A DNA stretch of 64,000 bases from Sabellastarte sp. h YS-2021 (GCA_964017235.1 OZ024929.1:18163464-18227463), one strand, 5' to 3'; counted from the first letter of the stretch, positions 22,903 to 39,152 are shown. Numbers and translations: made by a program. The notes: generated from the sequence alone by a model not told the origin.

Positions 22903-25270
22903 ATGGCAGGTAAACCTTACAGTTTGCTTAGAAAAGTTGAGATTCAGGTTGAATTATAGGTTCAAGATGATGGTGCATTTTCTTCACAGCATACCCCGGA
23001 TCAATCTGGTTCACAATCTGATACTTAAAGTGATATTGAATTTGATATTGATGCGGTTATTGCTGACTGCAGTAGTGATTCAGATCAAAACTCTGTCTTG
23101 TCAAAACATAGATTGGATGTTAGGAAATCTGAGAGAGCACCAGCTCTTGAAAGGATGTCAGATCCGACAAATTCGGATCAGGCGTTGATTAATGCAAAGA
23201 TTTTGTCTCAAATGGACACAATTGGTAAGAGTTATCATTGAAAGTTATTCTGCTTCTAGGTCTCGACCTAAGGCTAAAAAATCTATGTGTAAACCTGTAG
23301 CTGCAAGTTCACATCTCACTGCTTCCCATGGGGAGGTTGACTTGCAAATTTTTTTTTTAATTTCCATATGACGTGCCATGACAGGTTCATTCAAGAACAG
23401 ATTGAGAATCACTTAAGAGAATTATCTGGCCTTAACAAAAAAAGGAATGAATTCAAAAATTAAGTCTCAAAGAGAGGGGGCAGTTGATGTCTATGTAAAT
23501 CAAAGAGTCGAATGGCTACATGAATTCAGCTAAGCTGGAAATTAAATATATAGGTTAAACTATATCCAACTCAAAATGACACAGTGGAATCATATGCTTA
23601 GCTAATTGCATTATTGGATGATTCAAATGATGTTTCATGGAAAGCAGCCAAAGCCAGCTATGCGGTGTTGCTATATCGAATGGAGCAAAGTGAAATTGTT
23701 AGTTGGGCTGAAACTGAAAAAAAATTAAGCGGATCTGAAGAACAAATGCTCAGAGACATGTATCCTGGTAAACATTTTTGGGTTTTGCAAACGTTTGATA
23801 GGAAACGTTTTGCAAAGGTTAAAAAATGATGGGTACGAAAACCATTTGTAATAGAATGTTTTTATAATGTTTTATGTATACTGTTTATTAAACGTTTAGT
23901 GATAAATGTTAGAAAAACATTACAAATAAACACATTTATATCTGAATAATTATGGGGTTAGAGGTCAAATTCAATCCTTTTTAAGGTTGCTCAGTAATGA
24001 AAATATTATTTTTATGTCTAAAATTGTAAGATAGTGGTTTAAAATTTGTGCCCCCATTCAACTCTTACTTTTTGGGATTGCATGTGGGGTAATTTTTGAC
24101 AAAGTCCTCTAAAATCCCCTATTATTACTCACCACCATCTTTGTTTGGACATGTTTGAAGGTGAAGGTTTGATAAGCATTCTGAAGATATGAGTTTAAAA
24201 AACGTTTTTGACAGAATGTTTTTAAAACATTTGATCAACATTGTTTTTTCAACATTTTATTTGTACTGTCTATAAAGCACTTTATGAGGAATGTTTAAAA
24301 ACATTTCTGACATAACCTTCATTTCTTTAGCTATTTTATAAATGTTTAAAAAATGTTTCCAGTCAAACCTAGCTTCTTTAGTTATTTTGTAAACGTTTAA
24401 TAAACGTTTTCAGTAAACACGCTTGTATACAGAATGTTTATAAAACGTTTTACAAACATTACAGTGTAAGGGTTTGCTTGGAAACGTTTAGAAAACCATA
24501 AGATAGGATTTAAATAGGTTTTAAAAACGTTTAGTAAACCATTTTAAAACGTTTCTAATGTTTACTGGGATCCGGTTCTTTGACCAATAATGGCAGCCAA
24601 AAATTTCGAAAACAATGTCAGAATCAACAGAAACGTACTATGTCCGTGATAATTCTTGCAGTTTCATGAAACACCATGAAACAAAAGTGGTGTTTTATAG
24701 ACACATTTGTAGTTTATGTTTTGTTGGATTTTCAAAGCACCAGAAGTTATAGTCAAACAGAAAAAAAATCATACTACTGCATTACAGTTTCAGGACCGTG
24801 TAGATGGATGTATTGAAGAGAAATTGAAGTTTAAAGCTATGCTTGGTCAATTTAAACAGAAGGCAATTTCAATGCATGCATCTCCATTCTTGACTAGGGA
24901 GAAGTAAGGTTCTCAGACAAGGCGGACCATTACAGACCTTAGTTGGCTCAAGGGCTGTTCTATCAATGATGTTGTTTGTAAAATAAATATCTAGTTTCTC
25001 AATTTGAACTCTATTATCCCTGAAAGATGACAATATAATAGGTCCTTAGGTCCAATAATTCCTTAGGTCCAACAGCACAAATATTTAAGGCACATATTAG
25101 AAGGGTATTCTCATATTTGAATCAACCCTGGACATATTAAACGTTCAGGCTTATGTCACAGACAAAGCTATTATATTAATCTTGCTCTTGCATTTGGATT
25201 TTGCTTGGGTTCTTTTTTTGAGAAGTTGAGCGGTGGAGTGTGTTAGATTATAACAAAAATGGTCATAACA
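22903..25270 (+). pseudogene. DIRS-type element e: gag and RT remnant, internally deleted and interrupted
   Basis: Gag starts at ATG 22903 (MAGKPYSLL), which aligns with the starts of elements h and i. An acidic Ser/Asp-rich segment follows (SDSDQNSVLSKHRLD near 23080), then KSQREGAVDVYVNQRVEWLH near 23465 and SWKAAKASYAVLLYRMEQ at 23637-23690. At 23763 a TIR element interrupts it. Gag resumes after 24570 with the finger CSFMKHHE ... YRHICSLCF, after which the pre-RT/RT part (FKAMLGQFKQKAISMHASPF) follows at once. The roughly 700-codon stretch of gag tail and pol start seen in intact copies is missing, so an internal deletion has occurred. RT pieces end near 25270. Confidence 0.75.
23763..24570. 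mobile_element. Non-autonomous TIR element packed with AAACGTTT motifs
   Basis: The termini TCCTGGTAAACATT (23763-23776) and AATGTTTACTGGGA (24557-24570) are inverted with two mismatches. Inside, at least nine (A)AACGTTT words occur on this self-complementary motif, together with many AAACATTT/AAATGTTT variants that look like CpG-decayed forms. No coding capacity. It lies inside gag of DIRS e, so it is younger than that copy. The target duplication is not clear, so the superfamily stays open. Confidence 0.7.
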
Positions 25271-26309
25271 CTCCTCATTTTGTCGATTTGTCATCAGTTG
25301 CAGTTATAGATGTCTTTTACATTTCATGATTTCGGGAGAGAAAGTGCAACTTAGGCGTTTCCGATGGAATTTTTATACAGGACAACCAAGTTAACCAAGC
25401 CTTGGTCCTCCGACTGTGTGTGGAAATATTTTTTTTCATTTTCTCCCACCTCTCCTTCTGTATCCTTTGCATTTCAGGCTCACCTACATGCGTTACTACT
25501 TCCTACCTCCTACTGGTTGCATGGGTGATTTTTCACCTCTTTATTTGAGGTTTTTATCTTAATTTTATAGCATTTTCAAATTTTGCCAAGTAATTCTTTG
25601 ATCTATTACTAGATGACTTTGACCTGTACATGGTTCTAAAGAAATATGACCTCTGATCCGGAACGGTAGATTTTTATTATTGTCCTTATGCGGTTTTATG
25701 ATATGATGTTTGACCTGTATCTGAATCAGCTGGCTCACCTCTGTCCTAGAGAGGTCCCATAAATCAATATTCATCTGTAGCTTTAATATGTAAATGTTAT
25801 TCTTCCCATTTTTAGCCTGTAGGTATATGCCTCATTTGTTGCCTTGATGATACAGCATTAACTTTGACCTTTGTCTGGCCACCTCATTGTAGTGACCTTA
25901 TATCCTCATGTCTTTCTATGTGTAACTTTTATTTCTTTTATAGTATGATTCCATTAACTCTTGTACGACAACATTATATCTGTCCTGACTGATATCTCTT
26001 ACAGTCCAATTACATCTTATAGTTTATATATTCTACATTAATACTTAAATGTGTACATTGTAATGTTAAATACATTTCAGAAGAAACGTAAAATCCCGCT
26101 TCTTTGTTTGATATTAAGGGGAATGGACACTGTTCGGAAATATAACCTCAACGGGATCCCTTCTAGGGATTTATGTTTTGTGTGTGTTTTGTCATTATGT
26201 GGCAAATCCTTCAATCTTTTGTCAATTTAAGCCTTGAGGTTTAGGTATAGTCTGATAATTAGAGGATACTTTGACTTTAGGGCTTTGAGGGCCCTTAGTT
26301 CTTTTTCTG
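25271..26309. other. No gene recognised
   Basis: AT-rich with scattered TGACCT/AGGTCA words (25610-25930). It may contain the downstream, unreadable part of minus-strand remnant f. Confidence 0.4.
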
Positions 26310-26697
26310 ATTAATGTGTTATTAAATTTTGCAAAATCCAAATTTTTCTCACACGTTTAGGCTTCCAGTACATCTTTACCTTTGTGCAGCGACTGCAGTT
26401 GATTCGAAATCTGAATGCTACTTTCAACCTGTGACACAGTCGGATCTGAATGAGATTTTTTTCAGATAACTTTTGGTTTACAGTTTTATGTTCAGTGTCC
26501 GAACTAGTTATCAAAGTTTCAGTTTCAGTGACAGATGATTCTGAATCACAAAACTGGTATTTGAAGCTCTGCCGCTGGCCAGAAGATCCCAACAAAAACC
26601 TGGTGTCATCCGACATCTGAAGCTTAACCGGAAGCTGCAGTGTTTCGTGTCTGTCAGATCTAAGATTGTAAACAAAATTCTGAAGTTTTAATGGCAT
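26310..26697 (-). pseudogene. DIRS-type element f: gag N-terminal fragment
   Basis: The minus frame contains YNLRSDRHETLQLPVKLQMS, then a Ser/Thr/Glu-rich acidic segment (SESSVTETETLITSSDTEH). This parallels the beginning of gag in element i (YNLRSGKRETVLPVQLCD, then an SSDSEAEASGSES segment). The N-terminal YN(L/M)RS word is shared by three copies here. No RT or recombinase follows on the minus strand. Confidence 0.65.
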
Positions 26698-27469
26698 CCC
26701 AGTCTCTTTCTAAATGCGGAATGGACGAGGATACAGCTTTGCTTTAAGGTGACAAAGTTGGGGCCACTCACAGACTTAGTAACAAACACACTGGTGAGCA
26801 ATATTATTTTCACTCAAACTGGTAATAGGACACCATCCAGGGATGGCGTGGTTAGCACCCTAATGCCAGCCTGAATAGGCTTTTATCCCACAGCTGTTAA
26901 AGACTAGATGGGTATTGCTATCACCAATGGAATCAGGATGGGTGGGTAGCTGCTTTGCAGGAAACATCTTGTCCTAGTGGAATTCTAGAAACCGTGATAC
27001 AAGCTCATACGTGGTAGTGATATTTGATGGTTGGTGTGACCTAGATGTGTTTACTGTTTTCATTGGGCTACATCACCGAAACCATGAGGTTAAGGAAGTT
27101 GATAGTTGGCAGGTGCATTGGGTAGGGGTATAGGTATGCAGTATCTTTTCTACTAGCATATGTAAGACATATTTCTGATATCATTAAGCTTTATGGATTG
27201 CTGCAAATTGCTGTATTATGTATACTTTTTCATGATCTCTTTATGAACAGCTATACTTATAATAAATAAATCAATTAATAAATCTCCTCCTTCATAACTT
27301 TTAGCTTATTGTCATTGTGCTATGAACTTGTCTTTTTGACACTTTGTCTTTACATACATTTCTTTTTTTCTTTTAAGTGATATTTCTCCTTCATCTTTAT
27401 ATTACTTAAACCATCTATTGAGAAAGAATCTTCTTTTGTCAGTCTTGTGAAAATAACCATTCCTTTATA
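26698..27469. other. No gene recognised
   Basis: AT-rich DNA before the tubulin promoter duplication. The 27250-27310 part contains a short echo (CTCCTTCATAACTTTTA.CTTAT) of the 386-bp direct repeat. Confidence 0.4.
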
Positions 27470-28000
27470 AAAACTAACATGCATAATTAGTTGTGCATTC
27501 GACAATAGAACAGACATACCTGTCAGAGAGAACAATGTAAATGTAATAAAACAATGTAAATATATACTCGGGTAAACTCTAATAATAAAACATATTTATC
27601 ATCTATATTAAGTTCTCAATGGTTATTAGTTGCCTTGCCATCAATTCTTTTTCAGAATCTCACAATTACAAAAATCAATCCACTCAAAAGAATTACTAGC
27701 CACACCCAAAGATTCAATTGTTCTGTATCATAATTCAACTTTTCAAAAGCCACATCTCCCAAATATCCTTAGACTTAAAGTGAAAATCAGGGATAAAACT
27801 ATGGACATCCATTCTAAATAGTTTCCTGCATTCTGATTAATGCTCCTATGGAGTAATAGTAGAGGTATGTCAAATTTTGATACAATTTTTTCCTTTTAAA
27901 AAATTTTCATGTATCAAATGTATATTAATGCAATTATTTGTACAATAACACATTTAGTTTAAGTTACATTTCTTAACTACTTTTGTCTTGTTAAATATTC

Positions 28001-28050
28001 ACGCATGCGTAGTCTTTACACCAGCTCCAATTCTATTGTTATATTATAAT
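28001..28050 (+). promoter_or_regulatory. Beta-tubulin promoter elements
   Basis: Palindrome ACGCATGCGT (28001-28010), GTCTTTACA, and ATATTATAATCTCA (28041-28054) lie 105-160 bp before the start codon, with the conserved 5' leader GAGGATTAACATTATCATCAAC just before ATG. Same arrangement as in copy A. Confidence 0.55.
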
Positions 28051-28159
28051 CTCATAATCGCTAAGGCCCCTCAGATCTCAATTGGGAGAGTGCCAGGGTT
28101 AAAACATCGCTATTCTGTTCTTCACTTTTGAGGATTAACATTATCATCAACCCATCAAC

Positions 28160-33072
<4,913 letters not shown>

Positions 33073-33115
33073 AATGAGTAAATTAAGTAAAACTGTGAGC
33101 AACGGAGTCATTTAA

Positions 33116-33176
33116 AATAAATTCAAGGGTTTTGTCATTTTTATCAGAATTGAAGTCTTTATGAAAAATGAATAAA
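33116..33176 (+). terminator. Beta-tubulin polyadenylation signals
   Basis: AATAAA at 33116-33121 and again at 33171-33176, 44 and 99 bp after the stop codon; the second is followed by T/A-rich sequence. Confidence 0.7.
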
Positions 33177-33179
33177 GAA

Positions 33180-33812
33180 CCTCAGAAATTCATTAAAATG
33201 CCCTTAAACTTTGATGTTTCAGACACCTTTTCCTATTTGCCTGTTATTCTAGGTATTGTTTGCATCATTTTTTTCATTCCACTGTAACGTATTTTATTTC
33301 TTTATTTTTTAATTCAGACAATACATTTAAAAAGTAGTAATCATAGGGGTACATAATTGTTAAACTTTTTTTGTCCAATTATTAAGTGAATGTTGTCTGT
33401 GATAAAAAATATAGCATATGGATGAAATGTGTCAATTTTTGTCACTGACATTCCATTTTCTTTTGTTGTCATGGCAGCCTTTACTCGGGATATCAAAGGA
33501 TCTCATATTCTTGGTATCTAATGCCTTAAAAATTTGTACATGGAATGCATTGATCATATGACAGAAAAGATAAAAAGAGGAAGCCATTTATTTGTTTATC
33601 TCAACATAAGACATGCTGGAATTACCCCACTTATTTAGCCGTGACAGATAATAAGACGTAGACTCTGACTGTTGTTTGAATAAATTGTTTATAAGTTCAT
33701 GGCTACACATCCTCTACCTTATCTATAATGCCCCATTCACACACTTTTCATGGGGTCTTATCAACATGTATTTGAATTTCGGTTCAGGACCTTGTATGTG
33801 GATAGTGCCGTG
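33180..33812. other. No gene recognised
   Basis: AT-rich downstream flank of beta-tubulin; nothing supported. Confidence 0.4.
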
Positions 33813-34184
33813 TAAAGCTTAAAACTCACGCGTATGCATATGCGTACATAGCCTTGCGTATGCGTTCAGCATAAACTCACCTGTTTTGATTCTGCGTAGA
33901 GTTACGTTGCGTATTCTGTGTTTTGATTGTGATTTACTTTAGTTTTCACTATTGTAAAGGTTGTCACTTATCTCTGGAATCAATTCTACACATTGCGTAT
34001 GCGTAAAAAAGCCCCCCTGTGGCTTTCATACGCAACGCATTGCGCTGAGAATTAATGCAACGCAAGGAAATATACGCAACGCAGATAGTGAGTTTAAGTA
34101 CTATCTTTACATTGAAAGCTTTTCTTGCGTATACGCACACGCATACGCGTACGCATACGCAAGTCTAGTGAATTTTAAGCTTTA
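33813..34184. mobile_element. MITE-like element rich in GCGTATGCGT
   Basis: The ends are inverted: TAAAGCTTAAAACTCAC at 33813 and GTGAATTTTAAGCTTTA ending at 34184, one mismatch. Both ends begin/end in TA, compatible with a TA target. Inside both ends are packed repeats of GCGTATGC/GCATACGC and, centrally, ACGCAACGCA words. No coding frame. The name of the superfamily cannot be decided without related copies. Confidence 0.8.
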
Positions 34185-34689
34185 GAAATGAGCCACTCCA
34201 CAGAGCTGCTCTGTCCCTCCTTCACCCCAAAGAGGTGTACACATTAGTTAAGGATGAGAAAGGTTATGGCAGGTTTTTCATACATTTTGAAAATCTGATA
34301 CATCCCGACAACTCTGTTGAACACATTTTATCAATATATGAATACAAACTTATTAAACCTAATGCAGTCATTCCACTGACCCTACAGTTAACACTATGAC
34401 TCTATGGTTTGCCGCAAAACTGGGGACAAAAATATGGGACGAGTTCACCTGCCCTATAGGACTTGATACATCTAGGATTGTCTAGAACTAGAGTACGACC
34501 TGCCCTGGGGTCAGGATTTTTTGTACAGGACTAGTCTTGAAACAACCAGGGCAAGCCCTAAACTCATAACAGATGAGGCATAGCAGGTCCGGACAAGCCA
34601 TACTGAAAAACAGACAGGTCAGGAGAAAGATACAGAATCACCATGACCAGACTTGCAGTCGGTATTGCCATTACAGTTTTTCATTAATT

Positions 34690-35230
34690 TCTTGGAAAAA
34701 AGGGGATCAAGTGTCGACCAATAAACAAATCTGAAAGTAAATCAAGGCTGAATATTCGGATCCCATCATGTGACCAGAACATCCAAATTACTTTTTTGTT
34801 ATTTTAATTGTAGTTTCCAGGTTTTTGCTGTAATATTTTATAAGAAATAAATCAATGTACGACTGCTTCAGATTAGGACAAAAAATCCACTTTAAATAGC
34901 AAATTTCCATTAAAAATGAAAGAAACTGTGCAAACAAGCACATGAAGACATGATTGTGACAATATGTCACATTACAAAGAAAGCCCTCGTGTTTGTAGCT
35001 GCCTTTTATACTCCAATTTCGACCTTCTGGGAAAGACCCTATGTAGTTCTGGTCATGTGATGGAATCCAAATTTTTATTATTGATCTACTTTTAGATTTA
35101 TTGATTGGTCGACACTTGATCCCTCTTTTTCCCAGAAATTGCTTAGGGGTTTTACAGTAAGAAAAATTAACGTGTGATGGGATCCAAATAGTTAGTCGAC
35201 TGTTATTGATCCTCAATTTTTTACCAAAAA
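34690..35230. repeat. Foldback (inverted) repeat
   Basis: GGATCAAGTGTCGACCAAT.AA...CCCATCATGTGACCAGAAC at 34705-34780 is repeated inverted at about 35050-35130. A further related arm follows at 35175-35220 (GTGATGGGATCCAAAT..TTAGTCGAC). The spacer of about 270 bp has no known content. A minus open frame across it only translates the repeats. Confidence 0.75.
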
Positions 35231-35260
35231 TTGATCTGGTGAAATAGGATGCCAATTTGA

Positions 35261-36208
35261 TTTTTTTGTAACCAAATAAAACTCTCTTTCACGTTAATTA
35301 ATAACTTACAGCATTCATGTGCACCTTTACTATCGGTAAACTTCAAAATTATGAACACTCTCACTGTTTTGTGTCATTTATAACATAATATTTGGACATA
35401 TTTTCACCTCACATTATGCTAAAAATGGAGTGAAAATGAGCAGTACTATAAGTTGCAAAAGACAAGCCGGCTTCATGATAGGACAAGCCTGGAAGTGCTG
35501 AGGACAAGACTGGAAGTAATACAGACAAGCCTGGATGTGTTAAAACAAGACAGGAAGTGCCTAAGACAAATCGGTTACCAGGTGGGCCGATACATGGTTT
35601 GTAAGGGTTGCGGAAATGTTAAACATGAAAATACAACTGACCCTTACCGACAATGTAAACATAGCTCCCAACCCTCGGAAAATGCTAAGTTACCGATAAG
35701 CAGGTCCCAGTGGAACACCCACATAAAGATACTACAAAAATGCACTCTTTTACATTGAAAAAATGGATTATAAATCTCACCAGACCATTAATAAGCCATG
35801 CTTAAATCAATAAATATTCTACACTCTTGAAGTACTTGTAGAGCATCCTCTTGAATTTTGCACATACAAAGGTTGCTGTAATCAATACTAGTATTATTCT
35901 GAATGTTCCTAAAACACAATCAGAACTTTCAGGACTGACTCGGGACTGACAACTATGGATCAGAAATGATTGACAGTGTTCGGGACTGAATTATCATAAA
36001 CTGTTGCCTATCCTTATCAGATCTTACATTTGGAAACCCGATTGCAAAGCAATCTCAGTGCCCTGTACTTGACGTTTTAAACCACGCATATAAACACTAT
36101 GTTAGGTAAAATGAATTTATTTATATGTTAATATTCTACTTGCTATTTACATACAATAATCTTGTTAACAAATATTCCAACAGATGTGTAATACTTCTGA
36201 CTAGCAAA
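35261..36208. other. No gene recognised; one echo of a DIRS 5' leader
   Basis: The words CAGTGGAACACCCACATAA (about 35708) and ACAAGCCGG (about 35461) recur before gag of DIRS h (39130 and 39001), so a solo 5' fragment of that family may lie at 35450-35740. A frame there contains CKGCGNVKHENTTDPYRQC, which hints at a metal-binding finger, but it is not recognised. Confidence 0.4.
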
Positions 36209-36344
36209 CTAAGGTCACCTTAACTGTGAGAAAACTTAAGAATAGTTAAATCTATGCTAAGAGTGATTTTGAAAAAAAAACACAGATAAAATTAGGGTTT
36301 ATCAAATACCATTAAGGTTAAGGTGAAAGCTGAGGTGACCTTAG
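36209..36344. mobile_element. MITE with CTAAGGTCACCT ends
   Basis: Perfect 12-bp inverted ends: CTAAGGTCACCT at 36209-36220 and AGGTGACCTTAG at 36333-36344. It is 136 bp and A-rich inside. Related inverted pairs occur inside the 386-bp direct repeats (AGGGTCACCT ... AGGTGACCCT). Confidence 0.75.
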
Positions 36345-36589
36345 TGGATATCAATTCAGAAAAAAATGTGTGGTAAGGTAAAAACTGATTAAATCTATTA
36401 AAATTAGTTTTAAATTTAAGGCAACCATAAAGTTAATTTTTCTGATTGCAAGAGTTGTATGAATGTTAACCTAATTTTATCAAATGTTGGTTATTAATTA
36501 AAAGGGGTAATTTGTTAGTACTAAAGAAACCTCAAGCCCCAATAGTGTAATCATTTGGTTAGTAGAGTGGTGAAAGTGAGTTATTATAA

Positions 36590-38340
36590 TCCTGGATTGT
36601 AAGACCACACACACTCCGAAGTCTTGGTGCCACCACTCTGGATAACCTGAATGTGGACACTTGAATTAAAAGCCAAAGTGGCGCCTGAATGACGGAGTGA
36701 GTGAAATGTAATCTTAGTGTGTTTGAGTTCCAAATGTGTAAGAATAATGGCTAAGTCTATTGTCTGCTAATTTATTTATTTGGGGCTTTACGTCGCTTTC
36801 AACACTGTACAGGTCATATCACGACGGGTAGTTGGAAGGGCAGAGGAAACCAGTACATACAGTTCGTTAGGGTTTCCACTTGGGTTTCCACCAGCTTTCC
36901 CACTTGAGGCCGTGCCGGGAATCGAAACCCGGCCTCAGGGGTGGGAGGTGAGAGTGTTACCACTCTGCCACCGTGGCTCTTTATTGCCTGCTAATGACAC
37001 CCATATGGTGTTGAGCTTGACGTGAAATAAAGGTGCATTAGTAAAAGCTGGGTTGAATTTGAGCAAGGTCTTTCAGGCTTTTACAGGGCATAGTTGGGTA
37101 GAACTTAAAAAAAGGAATCTTAAGAACCTTAATCTAATTATTAGTTTGCAATGGTGTTTGGATGTTTTAATGACGAGGAGAGTACCTGGAGGTGCAAAAA
37201 TGACATCGCAAAAAAGAGAAGAAAAGTATGATAGCTGCTTAAGATACTTATCCCATGAACATTGAATCACAGCTATTAGCTGTTTTCTCAAGAAGGGGAA
37301 TGCCAATAATAGATTTCAAAGAAACCCTGAGTTGGTCATTTAGGGCCAGGGATCCGATGAAAAATCAAATCCTAAGGCCAAAGAAGGGTGCTGTGTTTAA
37401 GCCAAACATTACGAATATGGATTGAACAGCTGACAGGTAATTGTTAATGCTGGTATTAGATAATTGGTTAGCAACAAGGAATTGTGTGAATGGTGGTATT
37501 TTCTACTTCGTATTTGGAAAAAATAAAGAAGGCCAAATAGGTCCTGAATTTAAAGTCATATGAGTTAGGGTTGAAAGATGTAAGATTTTCTACTCATTAG
37601 GTGTGAACGTGGCAGATACGCCTGACATAAATCAAATTTTCCAGTTAATATCCAATATGCTGAGTTGTGGGTATCACCACTGCGTCATTGGCAATATAGT
37701 CTAAACATTTTAACATGATGATGCAAGAATTCGGATCAGGAAGAGTATCAGCTGTGGTATTATTTTCCTCACGGTATTAATGTTATTTACCCTAATATCA
37801 GTCTGAGCAGTTTCCATAAAAAATATTACGTTTTTTGGCTGCCAAAGTCATATCTTTAGTTCTACTATTTTTATGACTGAAACCAATGCCTGAATATCAC
37901 AGTGTACTAATATGTTTTTCGCCTGCCACGTGTTCTTCCACACCCTCAGTGCAACTAGGATGTTTAACATTTCAAGATGTACAATGTCAAAATTCAGGCC
38001 TCCCCTTGGTCAGGAGATGGCATATACTTCCTTGGTTCAGGTAATGAGGCCCAGTCATTCAATGGACGCATCTAGTTCTATTTGCCCTGTATTTTATTAT
38101 GATTGAAAAAGCTACATCATTACATGACAACATGAAAGCTCAAAACCAGTTTAAGGTCTCTCTTGAAATGAATGTCCAATTCAACAATATCTTGTTTATT
38201 TGTCCTGTGTAAAACTTCAAATCTGTTCCCGAAGCTGCTAGATGAGTGAACACATTTAGACACATACAACAGGGAACCTACTAGGAACTGACATTTTGAG
38301 CAGGTAGTCTTATTTTCAACGATTGACACATATCTTTTCT
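36590..38340 (-). pseudogene. DIRS-type element g on the minus strand: RT thumb, RNase H, tyrosine recombinase (decayed)
   Basis: Read from right to left. RT thumb: 38329-38120 (CQFLVGSLLYVSKCVHSSSS, then ELDIHFKRDLKLV). RNase H: near 38075-37880 with ELDASIE, VHLEMLNILVALRVW and HCDIQALV, then ENNTTADTLPD near 37750. The recombinase core-binding part comes near 37460-37390 (NTSINNYLSAVQSIFVMFGL), then LCPVKA with TLLKFNPAFTNAPLF near 37080-37010. After a SINE insertion the catalytic C-terminus appears at about 36695-36590 (FHSLRHSGATLAFNSS, ECVWSYN). Many stops and frameshifts. The upstream side is cut off near 38400, next to a partial SINE-A. Order and motifs make the call firm despite the absence of long open frames. 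Confidence 0.8.
36772..36982 (-). mobile_element. SINE-A, full length, inserted in recombinase of DIRS g
   Basis: Antisense to the window. The B box (complement of GGGTTTCGATTCCCGG) and A box are readable, and the tail is GGGGCTTTACGTCGC inverted. Target duplications are ATTGTCTGCTAAT (36759-36771) and ATTGCCTGCTAAT (36983-36995). Confidence 0.92.
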
Positions 38341-38406
38341 GGGGATTGATACAATCAATAGTGGTGACAGTTAAGAAAAAAGCAGAACCTAAATAACTGT
38401 CACTAG

Positions 38407-38505
38407 CAACTACTCAGCTTTCCCACTTGAGGTTGAGTCAGGAAGCGAACCCCGATCTCAGAGGTGGGAGGCGAGAGTGTTATCACTCTGCCACCATGGC
38501 CCCTC
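38407..38505 (-). mobile_element. SINE-A, head only
   Basis: Complement of the tRNA-like head (GGGGCCATGGTGGCAGAGTG ... CTCTGAGATCGGGG) up to AAGTGGGAAAGCTG; the 3' half is missing. Confidence 0.8.
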
Positions 38506-39152
38506 TTGTCTATGAAGGATCCAGGGCAGGATCCAGGGCATGACCCAGGGGTTTCGCGTCTTTCTTCTTCTCTTCCCTGGGGCTGTGGTGGTGGCTGTAG
38601 GGCAGGTAATTGTAGTGGGTTCCGATTTGTCCATTTTTTTCTGCCAATCATGATGCAAATCCAAATATTAATGTAATAAAAACCAAGTACCCTAAGCTTA
38701 TGTAGAAAATCTCTCAGATGTGTAGCCGGCATCTTTGCAGTGACAAATGATGATTTCTGTGAGCCAGAGGAGGTTAATATAGTGTTGGATGGATCCCAAC
38801 TCAGGATCCTGACTCCAATAATTAAACAGTCTAGTCAGCGTGAGTCTGGAAATTAATCCAGTCCTGTCTGTATGTCAGTATGGCTAGTCAGGGGTATCTA
38901 TGGCTTGCCTGTTAGGGGGTTTATGGCTTATCACGATATTTTCCAGTCTAGTCGTGAAGTAAATCATCCTGACTCTGAGTCAGATCAAGATCTTGATCCA
39001 GACAAGCCGGTATGTGCTACGTCCTGTCAGAGAGATGTAAGGAATTCAGCATTTTTGTGCTTTTGTGTGTTTTTGTAACCGTTTGCCCGACTTTTGCAAC
39101 TGAGTCATAGAGTCAGTTACAGGGTCGGTTCCAGTGGAACACCCACATAATT

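Noticed and set aside
23763-24570. hAT-type element with 8-bp target duplication
   Set aside because: Flanks ATGTA and TCCGG do not repeat; no superfamily can be claimed.
34788-35255. 155-codon minus frame as a gene
   Set aside because: It translates the arms of the foldback repeat (repeated IWIPSH text); no start context or homology.
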